Shown piece after piece: positions 18,695 to 27,017 of a stretch of 64,000 nt of DNA. Under the pieces are notes generated by a model, which saw nothing but the letters and a program-made list of their open reading frames with translations, searched no databases and was not told the DNA's origin. Position 1 is the first letter of the stretch; each line of letters opens with the position of its first letter. This DNA is from an uncultured bacterium (GTDB taxonomy: Bacteria > Cyanobacteriota > Vampirovibrionia > Gastranaerophilales > Gastranaerophilaceae). A program made the position numbers and the translations under genes. The DNA lies in assembly GCA_949288725.1 (NCBI GenBank), contig CASELF010000027.1:1-64000 (forward strand), in the 5' to 3' direction.

Positions 18695-18707
18695 GGATAG
18701 ATAATTC

Positions 18708-19256
18708 ATGGAAAAAGATTTTATAATAGCAGGATTTGGCGGACAAGGCGTATTGTTAGCAGGCGAAGTTTTAGCAAACGGTTTTATGCTGGATAATAAG
18801 AATGTAACTTGGTATCCATCTTATGGTGCCGAAATGAGAGGTGGTACAGTTAACTGTACGGTAGTTGCCGCAGATGATGAAGTTAGCGCAGTACAAAAAT
18901 CCTCTGCAGATTTTATTATTGTTCTAAACCAAGCATCTTTTGATAAATTTACTTCAAAAGTAAAAAAAGGCGGTACTATTATCGTTAATTCGTCACTTGC
19001 TAAAATTCAAAAACTTAGAAATGATATCAATTATGTATTTGCACCTATTACAGAATTGGCTCAAGAAAAATTAGGCAATATAAAAATGTCTAATATATTA
19101 GCATTAGGTATTGTTTCAAAAGTCAGCAAACTGATAAGTATTCAAACATTGGAAAAGGCTTTGGATAATGTTATTCCGCCTCATAAAAGAAATTTGATAC
19201 CTAAAAATATTGAAGCATTAAAACTAGGCTATGAGTATGATTTATTGCCGGTTTAG
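18708..19256 (+). CDS. korC: 2-oxoacid:ferredoxin oxidoreductase gamma subunit
   Basis: The 182-residue protein has the CoA-binding gamma-subunit signature GFGGQGVLLAGEVLANG and then SYGAEMRGGTVNCTVV. It helps bind coenzyme A in the KOR complex. It is the last gene of the korDABC operon, 13 bases after korB, and is followed by a dyad that may end transcription. Confidence 0.92.
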   Translation: MEKDFIIAGFGGQGVLLAGEVLANGFMLDNKNVTWYPSYGAEMRGGTVNCTVVAADDEVSAVQKSSADFIIVLNQASFDKFTSKVKKGGTIIVNSSLAKIQKLRNDINYVFAPITELAQEKLGNIKMSNILALGIVSKVSKLISIQTLEKALDNVIPPHKRNLIPKNIEALKLGYEYDLLPV

Positions 19257-19286
19257 TTTAAAATCACCTAAAAAGTTGATTTTAAA
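19257..19286 (+). terminator. Dyad after korC, possible terminator
   Basis: A perfect 10-bp inverted repeat, TTTAAAATCA and TGATTTTAAA around a 10-base loop, lies right after the korC stop. It is AT-rich and lacks a long T run, so termination is only possible. Confidence 0.35.
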
Positions 19287-19338
19287 TTTGAATGAAAAGT
19301 TTATTCTTATCATGTGACATTTAAGAGGTTTAAGTAAA

Positions 19339-19572
19339 GTGAAACGTGAAAACATTATTTCTTCTATAAAGGAAAAAGAAATACAACTATCTAAACTCAA
19401 AGAACACATTGATAAGAGTGAAGTTTGTTCAGATTTATACAACAAAATACTAATTGAAAAAGCCATCCTAACGCAACAATTAAAAGAGTTAAAAGAAAAA
19501 TCTATACTTAATAGAATAAAACATCTACTCCCAAAACAAGAAAAATTGATTTGTGATTATTTTAAAAATTAA
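19339..19572 (+). CDS. Small helical protein, unknown
   Basis: A 77-residue frame opens with GTG after AAGAGGT. The product is highly charged (Lys, Glu) and reads as one long amphipathic helix or short coiled coil (EKEIQLSKLKEHIDKSE). No family is recognised. It lies alone between korC and rpsU. Composition and the ribosome site make it plausible, but there is no independent support. Confidence 0.5.
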   Translation: MKRENIISSIKEKEIQLSKLKEHIDKSEVCSDLYNKILIEKAILTQQLKELKEKSILNRIKHLLPKQEKLICDYFKN

Positions 19573-19612
19573 CCAAAATAAATAACTTATCCATTCAAAA
19601 AAAGCATTCTAC

Positions 19613-19641
19613 TTGCATTTTTATAGTTTCTAATATATAAT
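19613..19641 (+). promoter_or_regulatory. Promoter of rpsU
   Basis: TTGCAT (19613-19618), a 17-base spacer and a perfect TATAAT (19636-19641) lie about 50 bases before the rpsU start. Confidence 0.72.
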
Positions 19642-19689
19642 TATATATATTACTCCAGTAAAAAAGCAATAAAGGTGGTGAAAATATAA

Positions 19690-19863
19690 ATGGCAGAAGT
19701 TAAAGTTGGCGAAAACGAAAGTATTGAAAGCGCTTTAAGACGTTTCAAAAAGAAGATCCAAAAAGCTGGTATTCTTTCTGAAGTAAAAAAACGTGAAAGA
19801 TACGAAAAGCCTAGCGTTAAAAGAAAACACAAATCTGAAGCTGCTAGAAAAAGAAAAGTATAA
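19690..19863 (+). CDS. rpsU: 30S ribosomal protein S21
   Basis: A 57-residue, very basic protein opens at ATG 19690 after AAAGGTGGTG. It shows the S21 pattern: [34 protein letters not shown], and a Lys/Arg tail ending RKRKV. S21 binds the small subunit near the anti-Shine-Dalgarno region and supports initiation. It has its own consensus promoter and a strong terminator, so it is a single-gene unit. Confidence 0.95.
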   Translation: MAEVKVGENESIESALRRFKKKIQKAGILSEVKKRERYEKPSVKRKHKSEAARKRKV

Positions 19864-19886
19864 GAATTTAAATACTTTTAATAAAG

Positions 19887-19920
19887 AAAGAGGGGAATGT
19901 CAAAAGGCATTCCTCTTTTT
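19887..19920 (+). terminator. Terminator after rpsU
   Basis: A 13-bp stem (AAAGAGGGGAATG with CATTCCTCTTTTT, two G-T pairs) and an 8-base loop are followed by T residues, 23 bases after the rpsU stop. Confidence 0.85.
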
Positions 19921-19948
19921 CAGTGCAAAAAGATGAGTAAATTAACCA

Positions 19949-20242
19949 TTAACCTAAAATACTAAAACCTACAATAGAATTTGCGGTAATATTAAACCAT
20001 TTATATTCCATAAAAGATTCTAAATTACATTCACAATCTTCCATCTTGCAATTGCATAAATCTTCGATTCTTGCTATTTTTACATCTTTCAACGAAATTA
20101 AACAATCGTGGCAATCATGACAATCATTGGAATATTCATGAATAGTTCCGATAATATGCAATCTATCTGTTAAAATTAAAACTCGACTGGTGGAATTTTC
20201 TTCCATAATATTATTTATAGATTCTCCAAGTGATTTTGACAT
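19949..20242 (-). CDS. Cysteine-rich small protein, unknown
   Basis: The ATG at 20242 is preceded by a full AAAGGAGG ribosome site, so it is chosen over an in-frame start 11 codons upstream. The 97-residue product has a beta-rich pattern (RVLILTDRLHIIGTIHE ... CLISLKDVKIARIE) that resembles Sm-like barrels. It also has six cysteines in two clusters (CHDCHDC and CNCKMEDCEC), which could bind metal. The Sm-like reading is a pattern inference only. It lies upstream of rpsU on the opposite strand, convergent with it. Confidence 0.68.
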   Translation of the reverse strand: MSKSLGESINNIMEENSTSRVLILTDRLHIIGTIHEYSNDCHDCHDCLISLKDVKIARIEDLCNCKMEDCECNLESFMEYKWFNITANSIVGFSILG

Positions 20243-20316
20243 ATAACCTCCTTTAACAGTAAAGAGTATAAGCAAATATCAAATGGGAATAATCCACCAA
20301 GTGGAAATCAATCAAG

Positions 20317-20532
20317 CTAATTTCTAAAAATATTTTTATCTTTCAACTTTTCACGAGGAACAACCAAACCGCAATATTTACAAGCAAACATTGTATTCGT
20401 ACTATCCAAAGGCAAAAAACAGTGCTCACAATCGGCACTATCATCGACTATCTTAGGGGTATCCTCTGAATACTCAAATTTGTTATATTTTTTTGACTTA
20501 AAGGCATTAACTATCAGTTCAAAAATATACAT
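20317..20532 (-). CDS. Small zinc-ribbon protein, unknown
   Basis: The 71-residue product has two CxxC knuckles, CEHC and CKYC, 15 residues apart, as in zinc ribbons. The N-terminal FELIVNAFKSKKY segment is short and hydrophobic to basic. No function is assignable. It follows cdd on the same strand by 12 bases, so it may be co-transcribed. Ribosome site is weak. Confidence 0.6.
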   Translation of the reverse strand: MYIFELIVNAFKSKKYNKFEYSEDTPKIVDDSADCEHCFLPLDSTNTMFACKYCGLVVPREKLKDKNIFRN

Positions 20533-20544
20533 CGTTATACACTT

Positions 20545-20931
20545 TTATAAAGAAAAACTTTCCGGCAATAGGAATGAAAGAGTATAAACCTTAATTTCAT
20601 CACCATCTTTTACAATAACATCAAAAGTATCGTCACATTCACAAAACTCATGAATAACTTGTCTGCATGCTCCACAAGGAAAGCAATTGTCTTGATTTGG
20701 TGAATAAATAGCAATAGCCTTAATTTTCTTTTCGCCATTAGCAATCGCAGAACCTATTGCGTTGCGCTCTGCACAAATTGACAAACCAAAACTGGCATTT
20801 TCAAAGTTACAACCCGAATAAGCCTCTCCTGATTCAGCCAAAACGCACGCACCAACAGCAAATTTTGAATATGGTGAATACGAATTTTTAGAAACTTCAA
20901 TTGCCCTTTGCATTAATTCTTCATACTTCAT
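20545..20931 (-). CDS. cdd: Cytidine deaminase
   Basis: The 128-residue protein has the zinc-dependent deaminase motifs CAERNAIGSAI (catalytic Glu and first Cys) and FPCGACRQVIHEF, plus GCNFENASFG for substrate binding. It converts cytidine and deoxycytidine to uridines in pyrimidine salvage. Length matches homotetrameric bacterial enzymes. Start at ATG 20931 with AGAGGA upstream. It is divergent from the Pro/Gln-rich gene at 21074. Confidence 0.93.
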   Translation of the reverse strand: MKYEELMQRAIEVSKNSYSPYSKFAVGACVLAESGEAYSGCNFENASFGLSICAERNAIGSAIANGEKKIKAIAIYSPNQDNCFPCGACRQVIHEFCECDDTFDVIVKDGDEIKVYTLSFLLPESFSL

Positions 20932-21073
20932 ATTAAAATCCTCTTTATCATATTATAACCACTTTTTACTGTTTTAATACAATTATTAATTTTTGTTAAC
21001 TTCTATCTACAATTAAAGATAAAATTAAAGATTTGAATAAAAAAAGCCGATAACAAGAAAAACGGGACTAACT

Positions 21074-22651
21074 ATGGACGTATCAAGAATAAGTATGGTA
21101 ACTCCCAAAATCATTGATTGGCGGAGATTAACAGCAAAAGAAATAATAAAATATGATAATGAGGGAATGAACGTTCCTCAGGAATATTTATCCTGGGCAA
21201 GAGCATTTCGTGTTGATTTAGAAAAAAATGACACTGATGAAACGACATATGAAATGGCGATTTCAAAACCAACTACTCCGCAAAACACAACAACACAAAG
21301 CCCGGAACAATCACCGACACAAACTTCTGAGCAACAAGAAACTACCCCTGAGCAAAATAATATAGTTGAGCCAACCCCTCAACTAAATCAACCTGCAGCA
21401 ACACCTCAAAATACTCAAAACACCCCTCAACCAACCACCCAAATCCAAGAAGCTACAACCCCCGTTGCTCAAGTTATACAACCTCAACAACCACTACAAC
21501 AAAGTCCCGCAACACAAACAACTTCTCAAACAAATGAACAACCCCAACCTGTTCAACCAACACAAACTGTGCAAACACCTCAACCAATACAGACCCCACA
21601 GACAAATACAACAAACAATCAAACTCAAACAACATCACAAACAACAACCCAACCTTCCACTTCAACAGATGAAACTCAAGAAACGGAAATAAACGAAAGA
21701 ACTGAAACTGAAGAAGAACAAGAAGAAAAAATGACCGCAGATGAAAAGAAGAAAAAAATGGAAGAAAAAGGGCAAGATTTATCAACCATTGCAAGAACAT
21801 TTATTAGTGAGAGTTCTGACAAAGGAGATAGTGCAAATGAATATACAAACACGCTAACAACAGTTGGAGAAGCATCTGATAATGCAATTGCAAGTCTTGA
21901 CAGTTACATGAGCGATTTATTAGGCCAAGCGAATGACTTACAATCACAATTAAACAGCATCAAAAATAAAAGCAATAAAAAACAAACAGACTTTGCAAAA
22001 GCCCTCCAAATAGAAGATGAACTAAAAAATTTGGGAACAACAGGTCAAAATGTTGCACTGGGCTACGATACAGATTTAAACTTATACCAAACAACAATTG
22101 ATGAAGGAACAACAATCGGACTTGATACGCAAGATTATGGAAACACAACAATAGATCTCGCAAACGAAGCCAAAAAATCAGGTTTCTACTTTGCAGCACT
22201 GAGCAACTTACTGGAAAGCACAGGAAAATATGCAGTTAGTGCAGGTCAAGGGGTTCAAGACAATGCAATAATAGTTTCAAACACAAACAACGCAAATAGA
22301 AACACCGTTCAAGAAAATCAAACAAATATCTATAACCTAACAGGAATTTCTGCAGGAGAAGTCTCTGGCGATAACAGATTAGCAGAACAAAACGGAACTA
22401 CAACAACAACTTCAAATACAGGAACTCAAAAACCTAAAACCGGAGAAAATGCAACTGATAAAACAAATCAAAAACCACAAACAGGTACAGACATAAGCAA
22501 AACAGAAACCCTAATGAAAAAAGCCGAAAAAGAAGAATCAAACGCAACTGACGATAAGAAAACAGAAGTTGAAAAGAAAGCAGAAAAAATTGCCTCAGGT
22601 AATTTGGATGAAATCTTAAAACGAAAAATGAGAAAAGGTGAAACTGTTTAA
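21074..22651 (+). CDS. Pro/Gln/Thr-rich protein with helical C-terminal domain, unknown
   Basis: The 525-residue protein starts with a compact segment (about 1-60, containing DWRRLTAKEIIKYDNEG). A 150-residue low-complexity stretch of Gln, Thr, Pro and Asn follows, then an acidic/lysine stretch. From about residue 235 a helical Ser/Asn/Thr/Gln-rich domain appears (SYMSDLLGQANDLQSQLNSI). No signal peptide is seen. The composition suggests a disordered linker between two domains. Family is not recognised. It is divergent from cdd and its end overlaps the convergent rpe stop by four bases. Confidence 0.75.
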   Translation: MDVSRISMVTPKIIDWRRLTAKEIIKYDNEGMNVPQEYLSWARAFRVDLEKNDTDETTYEMAISKPTTPQNTTTQSPEQSPTQTSEQQETTPEQNNIVEPTPQLNQPAATPQNTQNTPQPTTQIQEATTPVAQVIQPQQPLQQSPATQTTSQTNEQPQPVQPTQTVQTPQPIQTPQTNTTNNQTQTTSQTTTQPSTSTDETQETEINERTETEEEQEEKMTADEKKKKMEEKGQDLSTIARTFISESSDKGDSANEYTNTLTTVGEASDNAIASLDSYMSDLLGQANDLQSQLNSIKNKSNKKQTDFAKALQIEDELKNLGTTGQNVALGYDTDLNLYQTTIDEGTTIGLDTQDYGNTTIDLANEAKKSGFYFAALSNLLESTGKYAVSAGQGVQDNAIIVSNTNNANRNTVQENQTNIYNLTGISAGEVSGDNRLAEQNGTTTTTSNTGTQKPKTGENATDKTNQKPQTGTDISKTETLMKKAEKEESNATDDKKTEVEKKAEKIASGNLDEILKRKMRKGETV

Positions 22652-23295
22652 TTTCGCAACGACATAACAGCACCAGCGATATCAGGTGCATTATAAATAT
22701 AACTACCTGCCACAAGTGAATTTGCACCATTTTCAATACACAATTTGCCGGTTTGAGCATTTATACCGCCATCGACTTGAATTATCAGATTTTCGTCAGA
22801 ATTTTTCCTTATATAAAAAATTTTCTCTACGCAATCATTCATAAATTTTTGCCCGCCAAAACCCGGCTCAACAGTCATTACCAAAACCAAATCCACATAT
22901 TTTAAAAATTTATCAAGAACACTTGGGCTAGTCTTTGGTTTTATAGAAATTCCGGCCTTAACACCTAAACTTTTAATTTTATTTATCAATGGCAAAACTT
23001 CATCTTCGTTAACCGCTTCATAGTGAAAAGTTAAAATATCAGCACCAACTTGCGCAAATGCTTCAACATATTTCATAGGATTCTCAATCATCAAATGAAC
23101 ATCTAATGGGAGTTTAGTAACTTTCTTAAGAGATTTTACAACAGGCACACCGATAGTTATATTCGGAACAAAATGTCCGTCCATAACATCCACATGAATC
23201 CAATCAGCACCTGCTTTTTCTACAATATGAATATCTCTTTCTAAATTTGCAAAATCTGCAGATAAAATAGAAGGTGAAATAATTATCTTACTCAT
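22648..23295 (-). CDS. rpe: Ribulose-phosphate 3-epimerase
   Basis: The 215-residue TIM-barrel protein has ISPSILSADFANLE at the N-terminus, the metal-site DVMDGHFVPNITIG, LDVHLMIENP, MTVEPGFGGQKF and QVDGGINAQT. It interconverts ribulose-5-phosphate and xylulose-5-phosphate in the pentose phosphate pathway. It is the last gene of the run pyrH-frr-cdsA-rnc-rpe, two bases after rnc. Confidence 0.96.
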   Translation of the reverse strand: MSKIIISPSILSADFANLERDIHIVEKAGADWIHVDVMDGHFVPNITIGVPVVKSLKKVTKLPLDVHLMIENPMKYVEAFAQVGADILTFHYEAVNEDEVLPLINKIKSLGVKAGISIKPKTSPSVLDKFLKYVDLVLVMTVEPGFGGQKFMNDCVEKIFYIRKNSDENLIIQVDGGINAQTGKLCIENGANSLVAGSYIYNAPDIAGAVMSLRN

Positions 23296-23297
23296 AC

Positions 23298-23981
23298 TTA
23301 AAACAACCCCAACTTTTCACAAGCCAAATATGCACATTTTTGTTCGGCTTCTTTTTTGCTGTAACCCTTTGCAACAGCAAGAACTTCGTCATTATAAACA
23401 ACCTGAACTTCAAAAATTCTTTTATGTGCAGGTCCTTGTTCGTTAATCACAACATATTCAGGAGGTAATTTACTCTTATCCTGAGTATATTCCTGCAAAA
23501 TTGCTTTTGCATTATACTTTATAAAATTATTTTCAACATCTTTGATATAAGGCAAAAAAGTTTTTTCAATATATTTTTCTAATTCAGCAAACTTTCCATC
23601 CAAATAATAAGCACCTAACACTGCTTCAAACGCACAAGCACATATAGAATTCAAATTTCTGCACCCTTGTTTTTCTTCGTGCTTACTCATTATTATCAAG
23701 TCTTGCAATCCATTTTTCTTCGCAATATCAGCAAGAGTATTGTCTGAAACAACAATGCTTCTAATTTTAGATAACTCACCTTCTCTTGATTCAGGATAAA
23801 GCCTAAATAAAACATCAGAAATAGTTAACTTTAAAACAGCATCGCCAAGAAATTCAAGTCTTTCATAACATTGCACCTCAGGCAAATTATTTTCTTTTGT
23901 ATAAGAAGAATGAGTTAAAGCATACCTAAAATTCTCTTGAGTAACAGTTTCTATTCCAAAAATTTCAGAAATAGTTTTCAT
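23298..23981 (-). CDS. rnc: Ribonuclease III
   Basis: The 227-residue protein has the RNase III signature ERLEFLGDAVLKL, a second metal-binding glutamate in CAFEAVLGAYYLDGK, and a C-terminal double-stranded RNA-binding domain (about 155-226, ending KGYSKKEAEQKCAYLA). It cleaves double-stranded RNA in rRNA processing and mRNA decay. Its ATG overlaps the cdsA stop by one base. Confidence 0.96.
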   Translation of the reverse strand: MKTISEIFGIETVTQENFRYALTHSSYTKENNLPEVQCYERLEFLGDAVLKLTISDVLFRLYPESREGELSKIRSIVVSDNTLADIAKKNGLQDLIIMSKHEEKQGCRNLNSICACAFEAVLGAYYLDGKFAELEKYIEKTFLPYIKDVENNFIKYNAKAILQEYTQDKSKLPPEYVVINEQGPAHKRIFEVQVVYNDEVLAVAKGYSKKEAEQKCAYLACEKLGLF

Positions 23982-24868
23982 TAGAATAAACCTTTTACAA
24001 AATTTGTAACCGTATTAATCCATTCCGTTTGAAATACAAAGCATTTACAAAAATAATACATAACAGGAATGGTAAGAACAAAACTATCAGATCTATCTAA
24101 AAATCCGCCATGCCCAGGCAAACTTTTACCGGAATCTTTTACTCCTGCATCACGCTTAATCAAAGATTCACACAAATCACCAATCTGAGCAAAAATTGTA
24201 GAAATTAAGCCTGCAGCCACTGCGATGTACCATTGTATATCAATAGATAAAAGTTTGTACATATACAACCAAATTAATAAAGCCCCAATAACAGCAGAAA
24301 TCATACCGCCGATAGAACCTTCGACAGTTTTGTTAGGACTTATAACAGGAGCAAGTTTATGTTTTCCGAATTTAGTTCCCACATAATAACATCCGACATC
24401 AGTCATCAGAATTGCAGTAAACATCAAAACAACAAATCCAAGTCCGCTATCAAACTTGTCACAATGTAAATCTCTTAAAAAAATCAAATGCAGCGGAAAC
24501 CATCCGCAGTAAACCATTCCCAACAAAGTAGTAGCGACATTGGCAATATATGGCTGTCGACCTTTAAAAAGCACCCACATAAATGAACACATTGCACAAA
24601 TAGTCAACGTAATTGCAACTAAGTCAAACCTTTTAAAAAATACAACAGCCGTTAAAATTGCCTGCGTAAAACATATGACCTTGAGACTTGGATAAAAACC
24701 TTTGTGATTAAGGATTTTTACATATTCCATAGAACCCATAAAAACCATAAATATCAACATTATCAACATAGGAATACCACCATAAATTATGGAAAGCATA
24801 ACAAAAGTTCCCATAATGAAACCGGTAAGCATCCTTACGGCATTTTTATTCAAGCCTAAACTTATCAT
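23981..24868 (-). CDS. cdsA: Phosphatidate cytidylyltransferase
   Basis: The 295-residue, multi-pass membrane protein carries the CDP-diglyceride synthetase signature KRDAGVKDSGKSLPGHGGFL followed by DRSD, and the upstream SPNKTVEGSIGG. It makes CDP-diacylglycerol from phosphatidic acid and CTP, the branch point of phospholipid synthesis. It overlaps both frr and rnc by one base. Confidence 0.95.
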   Translation of the reverse strand: MISLGLNKNAVRMLTGFIMGTFVMLSIIYGGIPMLIMLIFMVFMGSMEYVKILNHKGFYPSLKVICFTQAILTAVVFFKRFDLVAITLTICAMCSFMWVLFKGRQPYIANVATTLLGMVYCGWFPLHLIFLRDLHCDKFDSGLGFVVLMFTAILMTDVGCYYVGTKFGKHKLAPVISPNKTVEGSIGGMISAVIGALLIWLYMYKLLSIDIQWYIAVAAGLISTIFAQIGDLCESLIKRDAGVKDSGKSLPGHGGFLDRSDSFVLTIPVMYYFCKCFVFQTEWINTVTNFVKGLF

Positions 24869-25434
24869 TATACAGTCATAACCTCTTTTTCTTTTGCTGC
24901 AACAGCAGTATCAATATTAGCAGTATATTTATCAGTTAATTTTTGAATTTTATCCTGATTATCTTTAACAAGATCTTCCGGAAGATTTTCTGCTTTTTCA
25001 ATTTTTTTCAAATTATCAGTCATATCACGGCGGATATTTCTAACAGCAACCTTTGCTTCTTCTCCTAATTTTCTAACATCCTTTGTAATTTCACGACGTC
25101 TGTCTTCGGTCAAAGGCGGGAAAGTTAAACGAATACAAATACCGTCACTATTAGGAGTAATACCGATTTCTGCTTTGATAATCGCTTTTTCGATTTCTTT
25201 CATAATAGACTTGTCATATGGAGTTATAACCAAAGTTGTTCCATCTTGAACAGAAACTTGTGACATTTGTCTTAATGGAGTAGGGGCGCCGTAATATTCA
25301 ACGATAACCTTGTCCAAAATACCTGGATTAGCACGCCCTGAACGTATTGACCCAAATTCTTTTTGCAATTGGGCAATGGCTTTTTCCATTTTTTCTTCTC
25401 CGAATAAAAATAATTCTTCCAAAGATTCTGTCAT
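24868..25434 (-). CDS. frr: Ribosome recycling factor
   Basis: The 188-residue protein matches RRF throughout: SIRSGRANPGILDKVIVEYYG, TPLRQMSQVSVQDG, RLTFPPLTEDRRREITKDVR and NIRRDMTDNLKK. With EF-G it splits the post-termination ribosome. It lies 23 bases after pyrH, the common pyrH-frr-cdsA arrangement of many bacteria. The start ATG follows AAGAGGT. Confidence 0.97.
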   Translation of the reverse strand: MTESLEELFLFGEEKMEKAIAQLQKEFGSIRSGRANPGILDKVIVEYYGAPTPLRQMSQVSVQDGTTLVITPYDKSIMKEIEKAIIKAEIGITPNSDGICIRLTFPPLTEDRRREITKDVRKLGEEAKVAVRNIRRDMTDNLKKIEKAENLPEDLVKDNQDKIQKLTDKYTANIDTAVAAKEKEVMTV

Positions 25435-25457
25435 TTTTTACCTCTTTCTTATAATAA

Positions 25458-26168
25458 TTAACCTATATAAGTACCTATTTCTTTACCATTAAGGATATCT
25501 TTTATACCGTTTTCTTTTTTGAAATCGAAAACAACAATCGGTATTTTGTTCTGCTTACACAAAGCACAAGCCGCAGTATCCATAACCTTAAGTCCGTTTT
25601 TAATAATATCATCATATCCGATATTATCAAGTTTTTTAGCGTTTGGATTAACTGCAGGATCATCAGTATAAACACCATCAACACCATTTTTAGCCATCAA
25701 CATAGCCTCTGCATTGATTTCAGATGCTCTTAATGCTGCTGCTGTATCTGTTGTAAAGAAAGGATTTCCTGTTCCTGCAGCAAATATAACAACTCGGCCT
25801 TTTTCTAAGTGTCTGATTGCTCTATGTCGAATATAAGGTTCAGCAATTTGGTTCATAGTAATTGCTGATTGAACCCTGCAAGATACACCCAATTGATTCA
25901 ATGCACATTGCAGTGCAATTGCATTCATAACAGTAGCAAGCATTCCGACATAATCACCTGATGCTTGATCCATACCTAGTTTTGCACTATTTTTCATCCC
26001 TCTAAATATATTGCCGCCACCTACAACAACAGCAACTTGTGCACCTTCATCAGTAACTTTTTTGATTTCATTTGAAATCATCTTTACAGGCTCTTGATCG
26101 ATTCCAAACTGTTGACTTCCTAAAAGAGCCTCGCCGCTTATTTTTAATAAAATTCTTTTATATTTCAA
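25458..26168 (-). CDS. pyrH: Uridylate kinase (TTG start)
   Basis: The 236-residue protein has the amino-acid-kinase pattern of bacterial UMP kinase: RILLKISGEALLG, VAVVVGGGNIFRG, AAGTGNPFFTTDTAAALRA and KNGVDGVYTDDP. It phosphorylates UMP to UDP. The initiation codon is TTG, giving MKYKRILLK, with GGGAGAA upstream and no nearer ATG that would keep the conserved N-terminus. It heads the frr-cdsA-rnc-rpe run. Confidence 0.95.
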   Translation of the reverse strand: MKYKRILLKISGEALLGSQQFGIDQEPVKMISNEIKKVTDEGAQVAVVVGGGNIFRGMKNSAKLGMDQASGDYVGMLATVMNAIALQCALNQLGVSCRVQSAITMNQIAEPYIRHRAIRHLEKGRVVIFAAGTGNPFFTTDTAAALRASEINAEAMLMAKNGVDGVYTDDPAVNPNAKKLDNIGYDDIIKNGLKVMDTAACALCKQNKIPIVVFDFKKENGIKDILNGKEIGTYIG

Positions 26169-26245
26169 AATACTTCTCCCTTATAACCTTTGCTTTATCC
26201 TAACTTAAAGAAACTTTCCTGTAAACAATATATTAAGGTATATTA

Positions 26246-26986
26246 TCACTCTAAAGTTTCTTGAATTGATAAAGATTCTATACCTTCGATATTTTTAAAG
26301 GTTTTATATAAATCTTTAATAGTTTTTTTATTTTGAATTTCCACAATACAAGAAATTTTAGAAGTATTAGATTCCGCACTATATTTCTTCTTTGATAACC
26401 TGGAAATTTCTTGGAATTTATCAATAACAAAATCTTGAATACTATCGATAAAATCATTCTGACAAACAATACTTAATTTAATACGTTTAATACGTTTTGT
26501 ACTTGTAGGAAGAACTTTTTTTTCTAAAATTCTTATCATAACAAGAGTTAAGATAGATAAAAGAGTCCCGGCAAAGGCAATTTCAAACATGCCAGCACCG
26601 CATGCCATACCAATACTTGCAGCAATCCACAAAGTAGCAGCAGTAGTAAGCCCCAAAACAATCGGACCGTTTCTCAAAACCGTACCGGCACCGATAAAAC
26701 CAATACCTGTAACAATTTGAGCCGCAACCCTTGATGTATCTCTTATACCAGTAGCCTGCATAACATCTACATTATCCCCCGGCGCAAATGTCGGGAAGCC
26801 ATATATAGAAATCAAAGTAAATACACAAGCACCCAAACACACTAAAATATGAGTTCTTAACCCTGCATATTTGTTTGTTAATTCTCTTTCCAAACCAATA
26901 CAAAAGCCGAAAATTACAGCTATAGAAATTCTGATTATATAATCAAGATTAACTATATTAACCAAATGTTGAATTGTATCATCCAT
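26246..26986 (-). CDS. MgtC/SapB family membrane protein
   Basis: The protein has the MgtC membrane domain with FGFCIGLERELTNKYAGLRTH trimmed to its core GLERE..KYAGLRTH, then QIVTGIGFIGAGTVLR and a C-terminal ACT-like cytosolic domain (about 150-245). MgtC-type proteins affect magnesium homeostasis and acid or membrane stress by acting on the F-type ATPase or other membrane targets. ATG 26986 (246 residues) is preferred to an in-frame TTG three codons upstream because AGAGGG is correctly spaced for it. Confidence 0.85.
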   Translation of the reverse strand: MDDTIQHLVNIVNLDYIIRISIAVIFGFCIGLERELTNKYAGLRTHILVCLGACVFTLISIYGFPTFAPGDNVDVMQATGIRDTSRVAAQIVTGIGFIGAGTVLRNGPIVLGLTTAATLWIAASIGMACGAGMFEIAFAGTLLSILTLVMIRILEKKVLPTSTKRIKRIKLSIVCQNDFIDSIQDFVIDKFQEISRLSKKKYSAESNTSKISCIVEIQNKKTIKDLYKTFKNIEGIESLSIQETLE

Positions 26987-27017
26987 CTTTTTCAAACCCT
27001 CTCAACTACTAAAACAA

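Noticed and set aside
21474-21800. Frames on both strands inside the Gln/Thr/Pro-rich linker
   Set aside because: Biased composition keeps several frames open by chance; the long plus-strand frame has a coherent N- and C-terminal domain.
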